The notes under the pieces: model-generated
What the model saw: the letters and a program-made list of their open reading frames with translations, nothing else
Databases searched by the model: none
What the model was told of the DNA's origin: nothing
Source of the DNA: Pseudoduganella ginsengisoli
GTDB taxonomy: Bacteria > Pseudomonadota > Gammaproteobacteria > Burkholderiales > Burkholderiaceae_D
DNA: 64,000 nt
Assembly (NCBI RefSeq): GCF_009720865.1
Contig: NZ_WNLA01000001.1
Span: 496,001 to 560,000, forward strand
Direction: 5' to 3'
Position numbers and translations under genes: made by a program
Shown: in pieces, positions 23,769-34,068 of the stretch
How positions within the stretch are numbered: the first letter of the stretch is position 1
How the letters are laid out: every line of letters begins with the position of its first letter

Positions 23769-24219
23769 ATTGAATTTGTCGGTCCAATACGCCGACACCC
23801 GCCTGCAAGACACCATTACCCGCCCGTTGATCCGCAAGTGGATCAAGGCGGCGCTGTTCGCGCCGGCTGAATTGACGATCCGCTTTGTCGATGCGGAAGA
23901 AGGCCAGGTATTGAACCGCGAATACCGCGGCAAGGATTACGCCACCAACGTGCTGACGTTTGCCTACAACGAGGGTGAAGAGATCGCGGAAGATGAACCG
24001 ACCCGCGCCGACATCATCCTGTGCACGGACGTGCTGCAGCGTGAAGCTGCCGAGCAAAAGAAGTCCGTGGAAGAACACACGGCGCATTTGATCGTGCACG
24101 GCGTGCTGCACGCGCAAGGCTATGACCACCTCGATGATGAAGAGGCGGAAGAGATGGAAGGGATCGAGACGGAAATCTTGCAGGAACTGGGCTACGCTGA
24201 CCCTTACGCTGAGCAGTAA
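23752..24219 (+). CDS. ybeY: Endoribonuclease/rRNA maturation factor YbeY
   Basis: A 155-residue zinc-dependent endoribonuclease. The metal ligands H116, H120 and H126 lie in [15 protein letters not shown]. It takes part in 16S rRNA 3'-end maturation and ribosome quality control. The start at 23752 lies within the end of the phoH gene, giving a 17-base overlap; a longer upstream frame is an overlap artefact. Acidic C-terminal sequence ([10 protein letters not shown]) is usual for the family. Confidence 0.94.
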   Translation: MSEKNKLNLSVQYADTRLQDTITRPLIRKWIKAALFAPAELTIRFVDAEEGQVLNREYRGKDYATNVLTFAYNEGEEIAEDEPTRADIILCTDVLQREAAEQKKSVEEHTAHLIVHGVLHAQGYDHLDDEEAEEMEGIETEILQELGYADPYAEQ

Positions 24220-24327
24220 GTCTGGACAATAAGTCCGGATAAATACTTGGCGGAAATGCCATTTACGGACCGGCGGGGGCATTTAGTGTATGCTATAGCA
24301 CTTCGAAACAACCGGCACCCGCCTGCC

Positions 24328-25206
24328 ATGCAAGAGCACTCTAGTGGCGTCAAGACTGACGCCAAACCCCACCGGTCGCTGTTTGAGCGACTCACTGCAC
24401 TGATCTCCCCCGAGCCCGAGAACCGCGCGGAACTGCTCGAAGTCCTGCACGATGCCCATGAACGCAACCTGATCGACGCCGATGCGCTGTCGATGATTGA
24501 AGGCGTATTCCAGGTATCGGACTTGTCGGCGCGCGACATCATGATCCCGCGCTCGCAAATGGATGTCATCGACATCTCCAAGCCCATCGATGAATGGATG
24601 CCCGAAGTGCTGCAAACGGCGCACTCGCGTTTCCCTGCCATCGAAGGCGAACGCGATAAAGTGGTCGGTATCCTGCTGGCCAAGGATTTGCTGCGCTACT
24701 ACGCGGAAGAATCGTTCGACGTGCGCGACATGCTGCGCCCGGCCGTATTCATCCCGGAATCAAAGCGCCTCAATGTGCTGCTGCGCGACTTCCGCGCCAA
24801 CCACAACCACATGGCCATCGTCGTCGATGAATATTCCGGCGTGGCCGGCCTGATCACCATTGAAGACGTGCTGGAACAAATCGTCGGCGATATCGAAGAC
24901 GAATACGATTTCGACGAAGAAGAAGACAATATCCTGTCGATCAAGGAAGGCCGCCAGGGCCCCCGCTGGCGCGTGAAAGCGCTGACGGAAATCGAACAGT
25001 TCAACGATGAACTGGACACCAGTCTGTCCGATGAAGATGCCGACACCATTGGCGGCTTCGTCGTCAAACACCTGGCGCGCATGCCCCACAAGGGCGATAA
25101 ATTCGACATCGACAACTTGCGCTTCGAAGTGCTGCGCGCCGATGCACGCCAGATCCACGTGCTGCTGGTCGAAAAACTGCCGCCGTCCATCGACGAGCAG
25201 GACTGA
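24328..25206 (+). CDS. CBS-domain transporter-associated protein (CorC/YbeX type)
   Basis: A 292-residue cytoplasmic protein. Two CBS domains span about 60-190 (ARDIMIPRSQMDVIDI, then VVDEYSGVAGLITIEDVLEQIVGDIEDEYD), followed by a CorC/HlyC domain (about 205-290, GFVVKHLARMPHKGD). E. coli YbeX/CorC in the same gene neighbourhood has been linked to Mg/Co efflux and ribosome homeostasis. The start at 24328 is chosen because it gives the family N-terminus; an upstream ATG adds 27 unlikely residues. The stop overlaps the lnt start (TGATG). Confidence 0.92.
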   Translation: MQEHSSGVKTDAKPHRSLFERLTALISPEPENRAELLEVLHDAHERNLIDADALSMIEGVFQVSDLSARDIMIPRSQMDVIDISKPIDEWMPEVLQTAHSRFPAIEGERDKVVGILLAKDLLRYYAEESFDVRDMLRPAVFIPESKRLNVLLRDFRANHNHMAIVVDEYSGVAGLITIEDVLEQIVGDIEDEYDFDEEEDNILSIKEGRQGPRWRVKALTEIEQFNDELDTSLSDEDADTIGGFVVKHLARMPHKGDKFDIDNLRFEVLRADARQIHVLLVEKLPPSIDEQD

Positions 25207-26750
25207 TGCGTTTCAGGCGCGCCGCTCCCGGCGAAACGACCACTCCCCGCTCCACCCGCAGCCGCATGGCCATCGCCGCAATCAGCGGCGCGGCCAGCGT
25301 GCTGTCGTTTGCGCCGTTTGGCTGGTGGCCGGTTCAATTCCTCTGCCTCGCGCTGCTGTTTTACCAGGTGCTGCGCACGGACACGCTGAAGGCCGGCGCG
25401 CTGGTCGGCTGGGCGTTCGGCTTTGGCTGGTGCCTCGCCAATACGCACTGGCTGGTGATTGCGCTGAACCAGTTTGGCGGCTTGCCGCTGCCGCTGGCCG
25501 TCATGGCCATTGCGCTGCTGGCGGCCGGCATGGGCGCCTATGCCGGCATGGCCATGTATGGCGCGCTGTGGCTGCGCCGCCGCTGGTCGCTGCCGCTGCC
25601 TGCCGCAAATTTACTGGTCTTGCCGGCGCTGTGGGCCACCTTTGAATGGGTGCGCGGCTGGCTGTTTACAGGCTTCCCCTGGGCCACCAGCGGCTATGCG
25701 CACAATGCCGCGCCGCTGGGCGGCTTTGCGCCGGTCGTCGGCGTGTATGGCGTGTCCATGCTGGCGGCCATGTGCGCCGGCGCCCTGCTGCTGGGCATGC
25801 ACCGCATCCGCTGGGCCGCACTGGGCACTGCGGCAGCCGTGCTGGTCATCGGCTTTGCGCTGCGCACCGTGGACTGGACCCATCCTGTGGGCCAGCCGAT
25901 TTCCGTGCGCCTGATCCAGGGCAATACGCCGCTGTTGCAAAAATTCGACGCATCGCACACGGAAGCCACGTTGCGCCGCTACCAGCGCACGATTACCAGC
26001 GAAGCGGCGGATTTGATCGCCACGCCGGAAACCGCCGTCATGCTGTTCCCGCACCAGCTGCCGCCGGATTACCTGCCCAGCCTGGGCCAGTTTGCCAAAC
26101 GTTCCGGCAGCCACCTGGTAGTTGGTATTCCGTTGATGGACAGCCCGACCCAGTATGCCAACAGCGTGATCGGCATCCCGCCGGAATCCGGCTTGCCGAC
26201 GTACCGCTACGACAAGCATCACCTGGTGCCGTTTGGCGAATTCATTCCGCCGGGCTTCCGCTGGTTCACCAACCTGATGCAAATTCCATTGGGCGACCAG
26301 ACCCGCGGCAAGGCCATCCAGCCGCCATTCCAGGTCAAATCGCAGCGCGTCTTGCCCGATATTTGCTATGAAAACGTGTTTGGCGAAGAAATTGCCGACC
26401 AGCTGGCAGCCGATCCAAAACCGGCAACGATCCTGTTAAACGTGTCGGAACTGGCATGGTATGGCGAATCCATCGCTATCCCGCAGCACGTGCAAATGTC
26501 GCAAATGCGCTCCATCGAGACCGGCCGCCCGCTGCTGGCCGCCACCAACAGTGGCGCCACCGTCGTCATCGACAGCCACGGCAACATCGTATCCAGCCTG
26601 CCGTATTACCAGGCCGGCGTGCTGAAAGCATCCGTGCAAGGCATGGAAGGCACGACGCCGTACATCATCCTGGGCAACAAGCTGTTCCTGCTGCTGGCGG
26701 CATTGGCAGTGGGCGGCGCATGGCTGTGGTCCCGTAAAAATATGGCTTGA
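25206..26750 (+). CDS. lnt: Apolipoprotein N-acyltransferase
   Basis: A 514-residue inner-membrane enzyme that adds the third acyl chain to lipoproteins after signal peptidase II. Six to eight N-terminal helices precede a periplasmic nitrilase-like domain. The triad can be placed: Glu in LIATPETAVM, Lys in the RYDKHHLVPFGE region, Cys in VLPDICYENVFGE. A final helix ends the protein. Its start overlaps the corC stop. A strong terminator-like dyad follows at 26769. Confidence 0.94.
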   Translation: MRFRRAAPGETTTPRSTRSRMAIAAISGAASVLSFAPFGWWPVQFLCLALLFYQVLRTDTLKAGALVGWAFGFGWCLANTHWLVIALNQFGGLPLPLAVMAIALLAAGMGAYAGMAMYGALWLRRRWSLPLPAANLLVLPALWATFEWVRGWLFTGFPWATSGYAHNAAPLGGFAPVVGVYGVSMLAAMCAGALLLGMHRIRWAALGTAAAVLVIGFALRTVDWTHPVGQPISVRLIQGNTPLLQKFDASHTEATLRRYQRTITSEAADLIATPETAVMLFPHQLPPDYLPSLGQFAKRSGSHLVVGIPLMDSPTQYANSVIGIPPESGLPTYRYDKHHLVPFGEFIPPGFRWFTNLMQIPLGDQTRGKAIQPPFQVKSQRVLPDICYENVFGEEIADQLAADPKPATILLNVSELAWYGESIAIPQHVQMSQMRSIETGRPLLAATNSGATVVIDSHGNIVSSLPYYQAGVLKASVQGMEGTTPYIILGNKLFLLLAALAVGGAWLWSRKNMA

Positions 26751-26768
26751 TCCCTTACGTTTGATGTA

Positions 26769-26792
26769 AAAACGGCTAAAATTAGCCGTTTT
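26769..26792. terminator. AT-capped dyad between lnt and glyQ
   Basis: AAAACGGCTAA (26769-26779) and TTAGCCGTTTT (26782-26792) are perfect inverted repeats, with the A-run before and the T-run after the GC core. This is the form of an intrinsic terminator, so glyQ probably has its own promoter in the 60 bases that follow. Confidence 0.7.
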
Positions 26793-26851
26793 GGCGTCGT
26801 ATAACGCCCGCAACCCACGCTCGCAACCGTCCAGCGCAAAGATTAAATAAG

Positions 26852-27766
26852 ATGCTTACCTTTCAACAGATTATCCTGACGCTGCAATCCTACTGGGACA
26901 AGCAGGGCTGCGCCCTGCTGCAGCCGTATGACATGGAAGTGGGCGCCGGCACCTTCCACACCGGCACCTTCCTGCGCGCGATCGGCCCGGAGCCATGGCG
27001 CGCCGCCTACGTGCAGCCGTCGCGCCGCCCGAAAGATGGCCGCTATGGCGAAAACCCGAACCGTTTGCAGCACTATTACCAGTACCAGGTGGTATTGAAG
27101 CCTGCCCCGGAAAATATCCTGGACCTGTATCTGGGTTCGCTGGCCGCCCTGGGCCTGGATTTGAAGCAGAACGACGTGCGTTTCGTTGAAGATGACTGGG
27201 AAAGCCCGACCTTGGGCGCCTGGGGCCTGGGCTGGGAAGTCTGGCTGAACGGCATGGAAGTGACGCAATTCACGTACTTCCAGCAAGTGGGCGGCCTTGA
27301 TTGCAAGCCGGTGCTGGGCGAAATCACTTACGGTATCGAACGTCTGGCCATGTATCTGCAGGGCGTGGAAAACGTGTATGACCTGGTATGGACCGAGTGG
27401 GAAGAGAAGGACGCGGCCGGCGATCCGGTGACGAAACGCCTGACCTACGGCGACGTGTTCCACCAGAACGAAGTGGAGCAATCCACGTATAACTTCGAGC
27501 ACGCCAATACGGACCTGTTGTTCGCGCAATTTGCGAATCACGAATCCGAAGCCAAGCGCCTGATCGAGCTGCAACTGACGTTGCCTGCCTATGAGCAGAT
27601 CATGAAAGCGTCGCACAGCTTCAACATGCTGGACGCCCGCGGCGCCATTTCCGTGACAGAGCGCGCCGCCTACATCGGCCGCGTGCGCAACCTGTCGCGC
27701 ATGGTTGCGCAAGCCTACTACGATTCCCGCGAACGCCTCGGCTTCCCGATGCTGCCGAAAGAGTAA
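26852..27766 (+). CDS. glyQ: Glycyl-tRNA synthetase alpha subunit
   Basis: A 304-residue class II synthetase subunit of the bacterial alpha2beta2 GlyRS. It opens with [34 protein letters not shown], cut here to the recognisable family start. Motif 2 has [20 protein letters not shown] and motif 3 lies around [13 protein letters not shown]. It catalyses glycine activation. It is followed by glyS after four bases. Confidence 0.97.
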   Translation: MLTFQQIILTLQSYWDKQGCALLQPYDMEVGAGTFHTGTFLRAIGPEPWRAAYVQPSRRPKDGRYGENPNRLQHYYQYQVVLKPAPENILDLYLGSLAALGLDLKQNDVRFVEDDWESPTLGAWGLGWEVWLNGMEVTQFTYFQQVGGLDCKPVLGEITYGIERLAMYLQGVENVYDLVWTEWEEKDAAGDPVTKRLTYGDVFHQNEVEQSTYNFEHANTDLLFAQFANHESEAKRLIELQLTLPAYEQIMKASHSFNMLDARGAISVTERAAYIGRVRNLSRMVAQAYYDSRERLGFPMLPKE

Positions 27767-27770
27767 GAAT

Positions 27771-29876
27771 ATGAACCAGACCCTGTTAATCGAACTGCTG
27801 ACCGAAGAATTGCCACCGAAGGCGCTGTCCAAGCTGGGCGCCGCGTTTTCCACGGTCATCGTCAACGGCCTGAAGGCACGCGGCTTCCTGGAAGATGGCA
27901 GCGTGGCCACCACCTACGCCACCCCGCGCCGCCTGGCGGTGTCCATTACCGACGTGCGCGCCGTATCGCCGGACAAATCCATCCGTGAAAAAGTGTTGCC
28001 CGTCACCGTGGCCCTGGACAAGGATGGCAACCCGACCGCGCCGCTGGCCAAGAAACTGGCCGCGCTGGGCTTCCCCGACTTGAACGTGTCGGACCTGGAA
28101 CGCGCGCAAGACGGCAAAGCCGAGAGCTTCTTCTACACGTACACGGCTCCGGGCTCGAAACTGGAAACCGGCGCGCAAGCTGCGCTGGAAGAAGCGCTGG
28201 CCAAGCTGCCGATTCCTAAAGTCATGAGCTACCAGCGCCCGGACGGCGCCACCGTGCAGTTCGTGCGTCCTGCGCACAGCCTGATCGCATTGCATGGCGA
28301 AACCGTGCTGCCATTGACGGTGCTGGGCCTGGCCGCTGCGAAAATCACCGATGGCCACCGCTTCCTGACCGCACCGGGCCAGCGTTTGGTGGAAGTGCCG
28401 CACGCCGATGCGTATGCGGCGACGCTGCTTGACAAAGCCAAAGTCATTGCCGGCTTCGACGAGCGCAAGGAACAAATCCGCGCCGCCCTGCTGGCCAAAG
28501 CCGGCGACGACCTGGTATTGATGCCGGAAGCGCTGCTGGAAGAAGTCACGTCGCTGGTGGAATGGCCAGTGGTGTATGAATGCCGCTTCGAGGAAGAATT
28601 CCTGGCCGTGCCGCAGGAATGCCTGATCCTCACGATGCAGACCAACCAGAAATACTTTGCGCTGACTGACAAGGCAGGCAAGCTGCGTTCGCGCTTCCTG
28701 ATCGTGTCGAACATCGCCACCGCCACGCCGGAAGCCATCATTGGCGGCAATGAGCGCGTCGTGCGTCCGCGCCTGTCGGATGCGAAATTCTTCTTCGAGC
28801 AAGACAAGAAGAAAACGCTGGAATCGCGTTTGCCGCTGTTGAAAAACGTCGTGTACCACAACAAGCTGGGTACGCAGGCCGAACGCAGTGAGCGCGTAAC
28901 CGCGCTGGCTGGCGCTATTGCCGGCAAGCTCGGTTCCGATGTGGCATTGGCGGAACGCGCCGCGCGCCTGTCGAAAGCCGACTTGCTGACCGATATGGTC
29001 GGTGAATTCCCTGAACTGCAAGGCATCATGGGCACGTACTATGCGCGCCACGATGGCGAGCACGAAGAAGTCGCGCTGGCAGCAAGTGAACACTACCAGC
29101 CGCGCTTTGCCGGCGATGCTCTGCCAGGGTCAAGCGCCGGCCTGGCCGTCGCACTGGCCGACAAGCTGGAAACCCTGGTCGGCATCTGGGCCATCGGCCT
29201 GCAGCCAACCGGCGACAAAGACCCGTTCGCACTGCGCCGCCACGCCCTGGGCGTGCTGCGCATGCTGATTGAAAAGCGCCTGCCGCTGTCGATTTCCGGC
29301 CTGCTGGCCGACGCCGTAGCGCAATTCGGTTCCGTGGCTGGTTTCAAGGATCCATCGGGCGAAGTCACCGCCTTCATGCTGGACCGCCTGCGCGGCATCT
29401 TGCGCGAACGCGGCTTCACGCCAAATGAAATCGAAGCCGTGGTGGCACAGAATCCGGACCGCCTGGACGACATCGTGCAGCGCCTGGAAGCCGTGCAAGC
29501 GTTTGCCGCGCTGCCGGAGTCGGCCTCGCTGGCCGGCGCCAACAAGCGCATCACCAACATCCTGAAGAAAAACGAAGAAGCGCTGGCGCAAGTGGCAGGC
29601 GGTGTCAAACCGGAACTGCTGCAGGATACGGCCGAGAAAAACCTGTTCACAGCCATTACCCGCGTGCAGCCGGAAGTCGACGCAGCATTTGCCAAGGGCG
29701 ATTTCGCCGGCACGTTGAAAACGCTGGCGCAATTGCGCGACGACGTCGATGCCTTCTTCAACGACGTCATGGTGATGGCGGAAGACGTTGCACTGCGCAA
29801 CAACCGCCTGGCCCTGCTGTCGTCGCTGCATGGCATGATGAACCGCGTGGCCGACATTTCGAAACTGGCGGCCTGA
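27771..29876 (+). CDS. glyS: Glycyl-tRNA synthetase beta subunit
   Basis: A 701-residue beta subunit, which binds tRNA-Gly and completes the GlyRS enzyme. The N-terminus [16 protein letters not shown] is the family signature. An HD-like domain lies in the centre ([17 protein letters not shown]), and a C-terminal anticodon-binding DALR-like region ends [10 protein letters not shown]. The true start at 27771 lies four bases after glyQ; a longer frame is overlap with glyQ. Confidence 0.96.
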   Translation: MNQTLLIELLTEELPPKALSKLGAAFSTVIVNGLKARGFLEDGSVATTYATPRRLAVSITDVRAVSPDKSIREKVLPVTVALDKDGNPTAPLAKKLAALGFPDLNVSDLERAQDGKAESFFYTYTAPGSKLETGAQAALEEALAKLPIPKVMSYQRPDGATVQFVRPAHSLIALHGETVLPLTVLGLAAAKITDGHRFLTAPGQRLVEVPHADAYAATLLDKAKVIAGFDERKEQIRAALLAKAGDDLVLMPEALLEEVTSLVEWPVVYECRFEEEFLAVPQECLILTMQTNQKYFALTDKAGKLRSRFLIVSNIATATPEAIIGGNERVVRPRLSDAKFFFEQDKKKTLESRLPLLKNVVYHNKLGTQAERSERVTALAGAIAGKLGSDVALAERAARLSKADLLTDMVGEFPELQGIMGTYYARHDGEHEEVALAASEHYQPRFAGDALPGSSAGLAVALADKLETLVGIWAIGLQPTGDKDPFALRRHALGVLRMLIEKRLPLSISGLLADAVAQFGSVAGFKDPSGEVTAFMLDRLRGILRERGFTPNEIEAVVAQNPDRLDDIVQRLEAVQAFAALPESASLAGANKRITNILKKNEEALAQVAGGVKPELLQDTAEKNLFTAITRVQPEVDAAFAKGDFAGTLKTLAQLRDDVDAFFNDVMVMAEDVALRNNRLALLSSLHGMMNRVADISKLAA

Positions 29877-29877
29877 C

Positions 29878-30438
29878 ATGGGCGTGGCGATGAAGTTGAT
29901 CATCCTGGACCGGGATGGCGTGATCAACCATGACTCCCCGGACTTCATCAAATCGCCTGCCGAGTGGATCCCGATCCCGGGATCGCTCGAAGCCATCGCG
30001 CGTCTGAACCAGGCAGGCTACCGCGTGGTGATTGCATCGAACCAGTCCGGCATTGCCCGTGAACTGTTCGACATGGGCACCTTGAACGCCATCCACCAAA
30101 AGCTGCATACCTTGGCGCAGCAGGCGGGCGCCGAGATTGAAGCGATTTTCTTTTGCCCCCATTCGTCGGCCGACAATTGCGATTGCCGCAAGCCGAAGCC
30201 GGGCATGTTCGCGGAGATCGCCAAGCGTTACCAGGTCAGCCTGAAAGGCGTGCCGACCGTCGGCGATTCGCTGCGCGATTTGCAGGCCGGTTTCGTCAGC
30301 GGCTGCGTGCCTTACCTCGTATTGACGGGCAAAGGCGAAAAGACCCATGAAACGGGCGGCCTGCCGCCCGGCACCATGGTCTTCCCCGACCTGGCCGCCA
30401 CTGTCGACCACTTGCTGAAAACCCCTGCCCAGGGGTGA
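29878..30438 (+). CDS. gmhB: D-glycero-beta-D-manno-heptose 1,7-bisphosphate 7-phosphatase
   Basis: A 186-residue HAD phosphatase with the DRDGVIN motif (D11 nucleophile, D13 acid/base) and a zinc loop with C93, H95, C101 and C103 (FFCPHSSADNCDCRKPKPGM region), diagnostic for GmhB. It dephosphorylates heptose bisphosphate in ADP-heptose synthesis for the LPS core, matching the waaC heptosyltransferase gene elsewhere in the window. It begins one base after glyS; an ATG four codons in (29890) is an alternative start. Confidence 0.93.
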   Translation: MGVAMKLIILDRDGVINHDSPDFIKSPAEWIPIPGSLEAIARLNQAGYRVVIASNQSGIARELFDMGTLNAIHQKLHTLAQQAGAEIEAIFFCPHSSADNCDCRKPKPGMFAEIAKRYQVSLKGVPTVGDSLRDLQAGFVSGCVPYLVLTGKGEKTHETGGLPPGTMVFPDLAATVDHLLKTPAQG

Positions 30439-31196
30439 TTTACCGGAGAACCGCGTTGCACCAATCTGTCTTATTCCTGCGCTCACTGTTGTTTACCGTG
30501 TTGATGGTGATCGCCACCATCATCTGGTCCGGCGTCTGCATCCTGGTAGCGCCGCTGCCTTATAACAAACGCTATTGGGTCGTGTCGCGCTGGAACGTGT
30601 TCGTCATCTGGTGCGCAAAAACCATTTGCGGCATTGAATATGAAATCAAGGGCGCGGAAAACTTCCCGGATGCGCCGGCAATAGTCTTGTCAAAACACCA
30701 GTCGGCATGGGAAACCATCTTCCTGTTGGCGAACTTGCCACGCCCGCTGGTATTCGTGTTTAAAAAAGAAATCCTGTACATCCCGTTCTTCGGCTGGGGC
30801 ATTGCCATGCTGCGCATGATCCCGATCGACCGCAAACAGGGCAAGCATGCATTCAAACAGGTGGTCGCACATGGAAAGCGTCGCCTGAAAGACGGCCAAT
30901 GGATTATCATGTTCCCCGAAGGTACGCGCATCCCTGTCGGCCAGGCCGGCAAGTACAAGAGCGGCGGTACGCGGCTGGCGGTGGAAACCGGCGCCTGCGT
31001 GATTCCCATCGCATTGAACTCGGGAGAGTGCTGGCCCAAGAATTCGTTTATCAAGCGGCCTGGCAAGGTGACGGTTTCCGTCGGCAAGCCTATACCGTCC
31101 GCAGGTGAAACACCCGATAGTCTGATGGAGCAGGTGGAACAGTGGATCGAATCAGAAATGCGCGTCATTTCGCCCCACGCTTACAGCGCTGGCTAG
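30435..31196 (+). CDS. plsC: 1-acyl-sn-glycerol-3-phosphate acyltransferase (PlsC family)
   Basis: A 253-residue membrane acyltransferase. An N-terminal helix (about 12-40) is followed by motif I KHQSAWE and motif III MFPEGTR. Motif I has H-x4-E where the textbook form is H-x4-D. It is expected to make phosphatidic acid from lysophosphatidic acid. A GTG at 30435 overlaps the gmhB stop (GTGA). A TTG at 30456 with GGAGAA five bases before it is an equally plausible start and would remove seven residues. Confidence 0.9.
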   Translation: MIYRRTALHQSVLFLRSLLFTVLMVIATIIWSGVCILVAPLPYNKRYWVVSRWNVFVIWCAKTICGIEYEIKGAENFPDAPAIVLSKHQSAWETIFLLANLPRPLVFVFKKEILYIPFFGWGIAMLRMIPIDRKQGKHAFKQVVAHGKRRLKDGQWIIMFPEGTRIPVGQAGKYKSGGTRLAVETGACVIPIALNSGECWPKNSFIKRPGKVTVSVGKPIPSAGETPDSLMEQVEQWIESEMRVISPHAYSAG

Positions 31197-32323
31197 ACAG
31201 CCTTGCCGGCTCGTCCCGGCAGTCTGCCAGTCCGGGCGAACAGTTACCTATTTTCGGCGCCGAGTCACCGGCGCCGAAGCTGCCCTCTACGCCGCCTTCC
31301 AGGCCCGCGCCGCCGGATCCTTCGTCTTGGCAGGCGCCCCGCCCTTCCATTCCGACCTTCCCGTCACCGCCATCCAACGCTGCTCCAGCATCCGCCTCAT
31401 CCACTTTATCCGGCGCTTCGGCCGCATCGCATCATTCCCCGCCTTCCCCCTGCTCCGTGCCAGAACACCATGCAGCAGCACCGCTGGACTCCCCTTCCGC
31501 TGCTTCCGCCCATACCGCGCCGCATGGCTTGCTGACGCCACCGGTGCCATTGCGCGCACCCACACCGGTAGCGCCGCCGCCAGCCGATCCGCTGCCGCGC
31601 CGCCAATTGCTGGTGGGCGGCTATGTGCTGGAATATGCGCTGCGCCGATCTTCGCGCCGCTCGATCGGTTTCATGGTCGATGATGACGGCTTGCGCGTGA
31701 CGGCGCCGCGCCGTGTGTCGCTGGCCGACATCGACGATGCGATCCGCGCCAAGCAGCACTGGATCTTGTCCAAGCTGGAAGAACGGCGCGAACGGCGCGC
31801 CGCGCGGCTGCAAAAGCCGCCGATGGAATGGGTCGATGGTGCACAGGTGCCGTACCTGGGCGCGGACATCAAATTGCGGCTGTACACGGCCACGCGCAAC
31901 CGCACGGATTACAACCCGGATACGCGCGAATTGCATATGGGCCTGGTGCAGGGCGCCACGGAGCTGCTGTTGAAGGAACGGGTGAAATCGTGGATGCAGC
32001 AGCAGGCGAAAATCCTGTTTGTACAGCGGCTGGATTTATACGCGGCGCGTCTCGGCGTGGAATACAGCGCGTTTGCCTTGTCGTCGGCGGGTTCGCGCTG
32101 GGGTTCTTGTACGGCACAGCGTGTGATCCGGCTGAACTGGAAGCTGATCCACTTTTCGCTGCCGCTGATTGATTACGTGGTGGCGCACGAACTGGCGCAT
32201 ATCCTGGAAATGAACCATAGCCCCCGCTTCTGGGCTGAAGTGGGACGCATTTATCCAGCCTATGACGAAGCGCGCGAATTGCTGCGCAAACGGGCGCAGG
32301 AATTGCCGACGCTGTTCAATTAG
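31142..32323 (+). CDS. YgjP/SprT-like zinc metallopeptidase with Pro-rich N-terminus
   Basis: A 393-residue protein. Residues about 20-150 are a disordered-looking Pro/Ser/Ala-rich region. From about 155 there is the YgjP-like (DUF45) M48-related domain: HELAH (349-353) supplies two zinc histidines and the catalytic Glu, the MNHSPRFW segment the third ligand, and SRWGSCTAQRVIRLNW is the family hallmark. The function of this family is not settled. The start overlaps plsC by 55 bases; no good downstream start exists before the domain. Most bacterial relatives are about 230-250 residues, so the extension is unusual. Confidence 0.85.
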   Translation: MDRIRNARHFAPRLQRWLDSLAGSSRQSASPGEQLPIFGAESPAPKLPSTPPSRPAPPDPSSWQAPRPSIPTFPSPPSNAAPASASSTLSGASAASHHSPPSPCSVPEHHAAAPLDSPSAASAHTAPHGLLTPPVPLRAPTPVAPPPADPLPRRQLLVGGYVLEYALRRSSRRSIGFMVDDDGLRVTAPRRVSLADIDDAIRAKQHWILSKLEERRERRAARLQKPPMEWVDGAQVPYLGADIKLRLYTATRNRTDYNPDTRELHMGLVQGATELLLKERVKSWMQQQAKILFVQRLDLYAARLGVEYSAFALSSAGSRWGSCTAQRVIRLNWKLIHFSLPLIDYVVAHELAHILEMNHSPRFWAEVGRIYPAYDEARELLRKRAQELPTLFN

Positions 32324-32324
32324 G

Positions 32325-32933
32325 CTACAGCCAGCCCGCATCGCGGGCCATACGGTAGGCTTCGACACGGTTGCCCGCACCGCATTTGCTGATGGCTTCG
32401 GACAGGTAATTGCGCACCGTGCCTTCAGACAGCGACAGCTGCTTCGCGATATCGGCGCCACTGCGCCCTTCCCCCGCCAGCCGCAGCACTTGCCGCTCCC
32501 GTTCACTGAGCGGGTCTTGTGCACCGCCCCAGCTTTCCAGCGCCAGTTCCGGCGCAATCGCCAGCCCGCCGCCATGCACGGTGCGGATGGCTTGCGCCAA
32601 GGTCTCTGCCGGCGCATCTTTCAACAGGTAGCCCCGCACGCCGGCCGCCATCGCGCGCCGCAAATAGCCGGCGCGGGCAAACGTCGTGACGATGGCCACC
32701 CGTGCCGCAGGGTATTCGTCACGCAGCGCCGCGGCCAGTTCCAGCCCGGTCATGCGCGGCATTTCAATATCGGTCAGCACGATATCCGGCTGCAACTGGC
32801 GGCACAGCGCCAGCGCTTCTTCGCCATTGCGCGCCTGCCCGACCACATCAAGGTCGCCTTCGAGTTTCAACAGAGCCGCCAGCGCACCCAATAACAGCGT
32901 CTGGTCTTCCGCGATTACGATGCGGATCGTCAT
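32325..32933 (-). CDS. NarL/DesR-type response regulator
   Basis: A 202-residue response regulator. The receiver has D55 in IVLTDIEMPRMTG and K105 in GYLLKDAP; the C-terminal LuxR-type helix-turn-helix is SERERQVLRLAGEGRSGADIAKQL followed by SEGTVRNYLSEAI. The sequence and the partner kinase place it in the DesR/LiaR-like branch. It starts one base after the kinase gene and ends one base from the convergent metallopeptidase gene. A likely target is the operon promoter upstream of the amidohydrolase (inference). Confidence 0.93.
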   Translation of the reverse strand: MTIRIVIAEDQTLLLGALAALLKLEGDLDVVGQARNGEEALALCRQLQPDIVLTDIEMPRMTGLELAAALRDEYPAARVAIVTTFARAGYLRRAMAAGVRGYLLKDAPAETLAQAIRTVHGGGLAIAPELALESWGGAQDPLSERERQVLRLAGEGRSGADIAKQLSLSEGTVRNYLSEAISKCGAGNRVEAYRMARDAGWL

Positions 32934-32934
32934 G

Positions 32935-34068
32935 TCATTCCTTTGCCATCGGCAGGCGTAACTCCAGAGCTACACCTTGTTCCACAGCCAGCGCCAGCCA
33001 GCCGCCCAAATGCTCGACGCGCTCGCGCATGCCGCGCAAGCCATTGCCAGGAGCCACACTGGCGGCCTTGCCGTCATCCCGGATACGCAGCACCAGCATG
33101 CCGTCTTCCAGCGCCAACTGCACGGTGCACGCTTGCGCATCCGCATGGCGCAGGATATTCGTGACGGCTTCGCGCAAGGCCAGTGCCAGCACGTTTTCCG
33201 CGACAGCCGGTATGGCCAGCGGCTGTACCTGCGTTTCCAGCGCCACGCCAGCCGCCGACAGCGCGGCCTTGGCCCGCGCCAGTTCATGCGCCAACCCCGT
33301 TTCCCGGTAGCCGCTGACGGCATGGCGCACTTCCGACAGCGCTTGCCGCGCGCTGTGTTCGATATCGCGGATTTCATTGCGGCAGGCGGCCGGATCGCGG
33401 TCCAGCAAGCGCCCCGCCAGCTCCGCCTTCAAGGTAATGAGCGACAGCGTATGGCCCAGCAAATCGTGCATATCGCGCGAAATGCGCTCCCGTTCCGCGA
33501 TGCGCGCCAGGTGCTCCACTTCTTCCTGCTTCATCAGCAACTGCTCGCGCGAGCGCCGTATCCGCGCTTCCATGATGGCAGCGATGCCGACCGGCGTACC
33601 CGTCGCCAAGGTCGGCATCAGGAAGCTCAGGGGCAAATCCACCAGCAGCGCAATGGCAGCGGCAGACACTAAAATCATGGCCAGCGTTCCATACGCGACG
33701 ATTTGCCGGTCAAAGCGGGCGCACATGGCCGCGGCGAAGATGAAGAACGTGCAAGCGCCGAAATTCAGTGGCGCCCACGCGATACCCAGCACGAACGTGA
33801 CAACCATATATGGAATGGCGGCCCGGTCGCGGGCCCAGAAGCTGGCGAAGTACACGGGCAAGAACACGGCCAGCGTGGCCAGCAGCCCCACCAGTTCCAG
33901 CGCAGAGGGGCGCACGTAAAAATACTTCCAGCCGAAAAATGCCAGCGATATCAGCCACAGGTAAGGCGCGCGCCCCAGCCTTGGCGGTATCCATGGTCCT
34001 CGCAGCACCCGCATCAGCGTGGCCCGGGATTCCCGCCACATTGCGGCTGACATCGCGGCGTGGCTCAT
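32935..34068 (-). CDS. DesK-type sensor histidine kinase
   Basis: A 377-residue kinase. Five or so N-terminal membrane helices (about 36-155) lead through a coiled coil to the HisKA_3 box with H201 in RERISRDMHDLLGHTLSL, then an ATPase domain (GNGLRGMRERVEHLGG). DesK senses membrane fluidity in Bacillus; whether this one does is unknown. The start overlaps the stop of the amidohydrolase gene (ATGA), so enzyme, kinase and regulator form one coupled operon. Confidence 0.92.
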   Translation of the reverse strand: MSHAAMSAAMWRESRATLMRVLRGPWIPPRLGRAPYLWLISLAFFGWKYFYVRPSALELVGLLATLAVFLPVYFASFWARDRAAIPYMVVTFVLGIAWAPLNFGACTFFIFAAAMCARFDRQIVAYGTLAMILVSAAAIALLVDLPLSFLMPTLATGTPVGIAAIMEARIRRSREQLLMKQEEVEHLARIAERERISRDMHDLLGHTLSLITLKAELAGRLLDRDPAACRNEIRDIEHSARQALSEVRHAVSGYRETGLAHELARAKAALSAAGVALETQVQPLAIPAVAENVLALALREAVTNILRHADAQACTVQLALEDGMLVLRIRDDGKAASVAPGNGLRGMRERVEHLGGWLALAVEQGVALELRLPMAKE

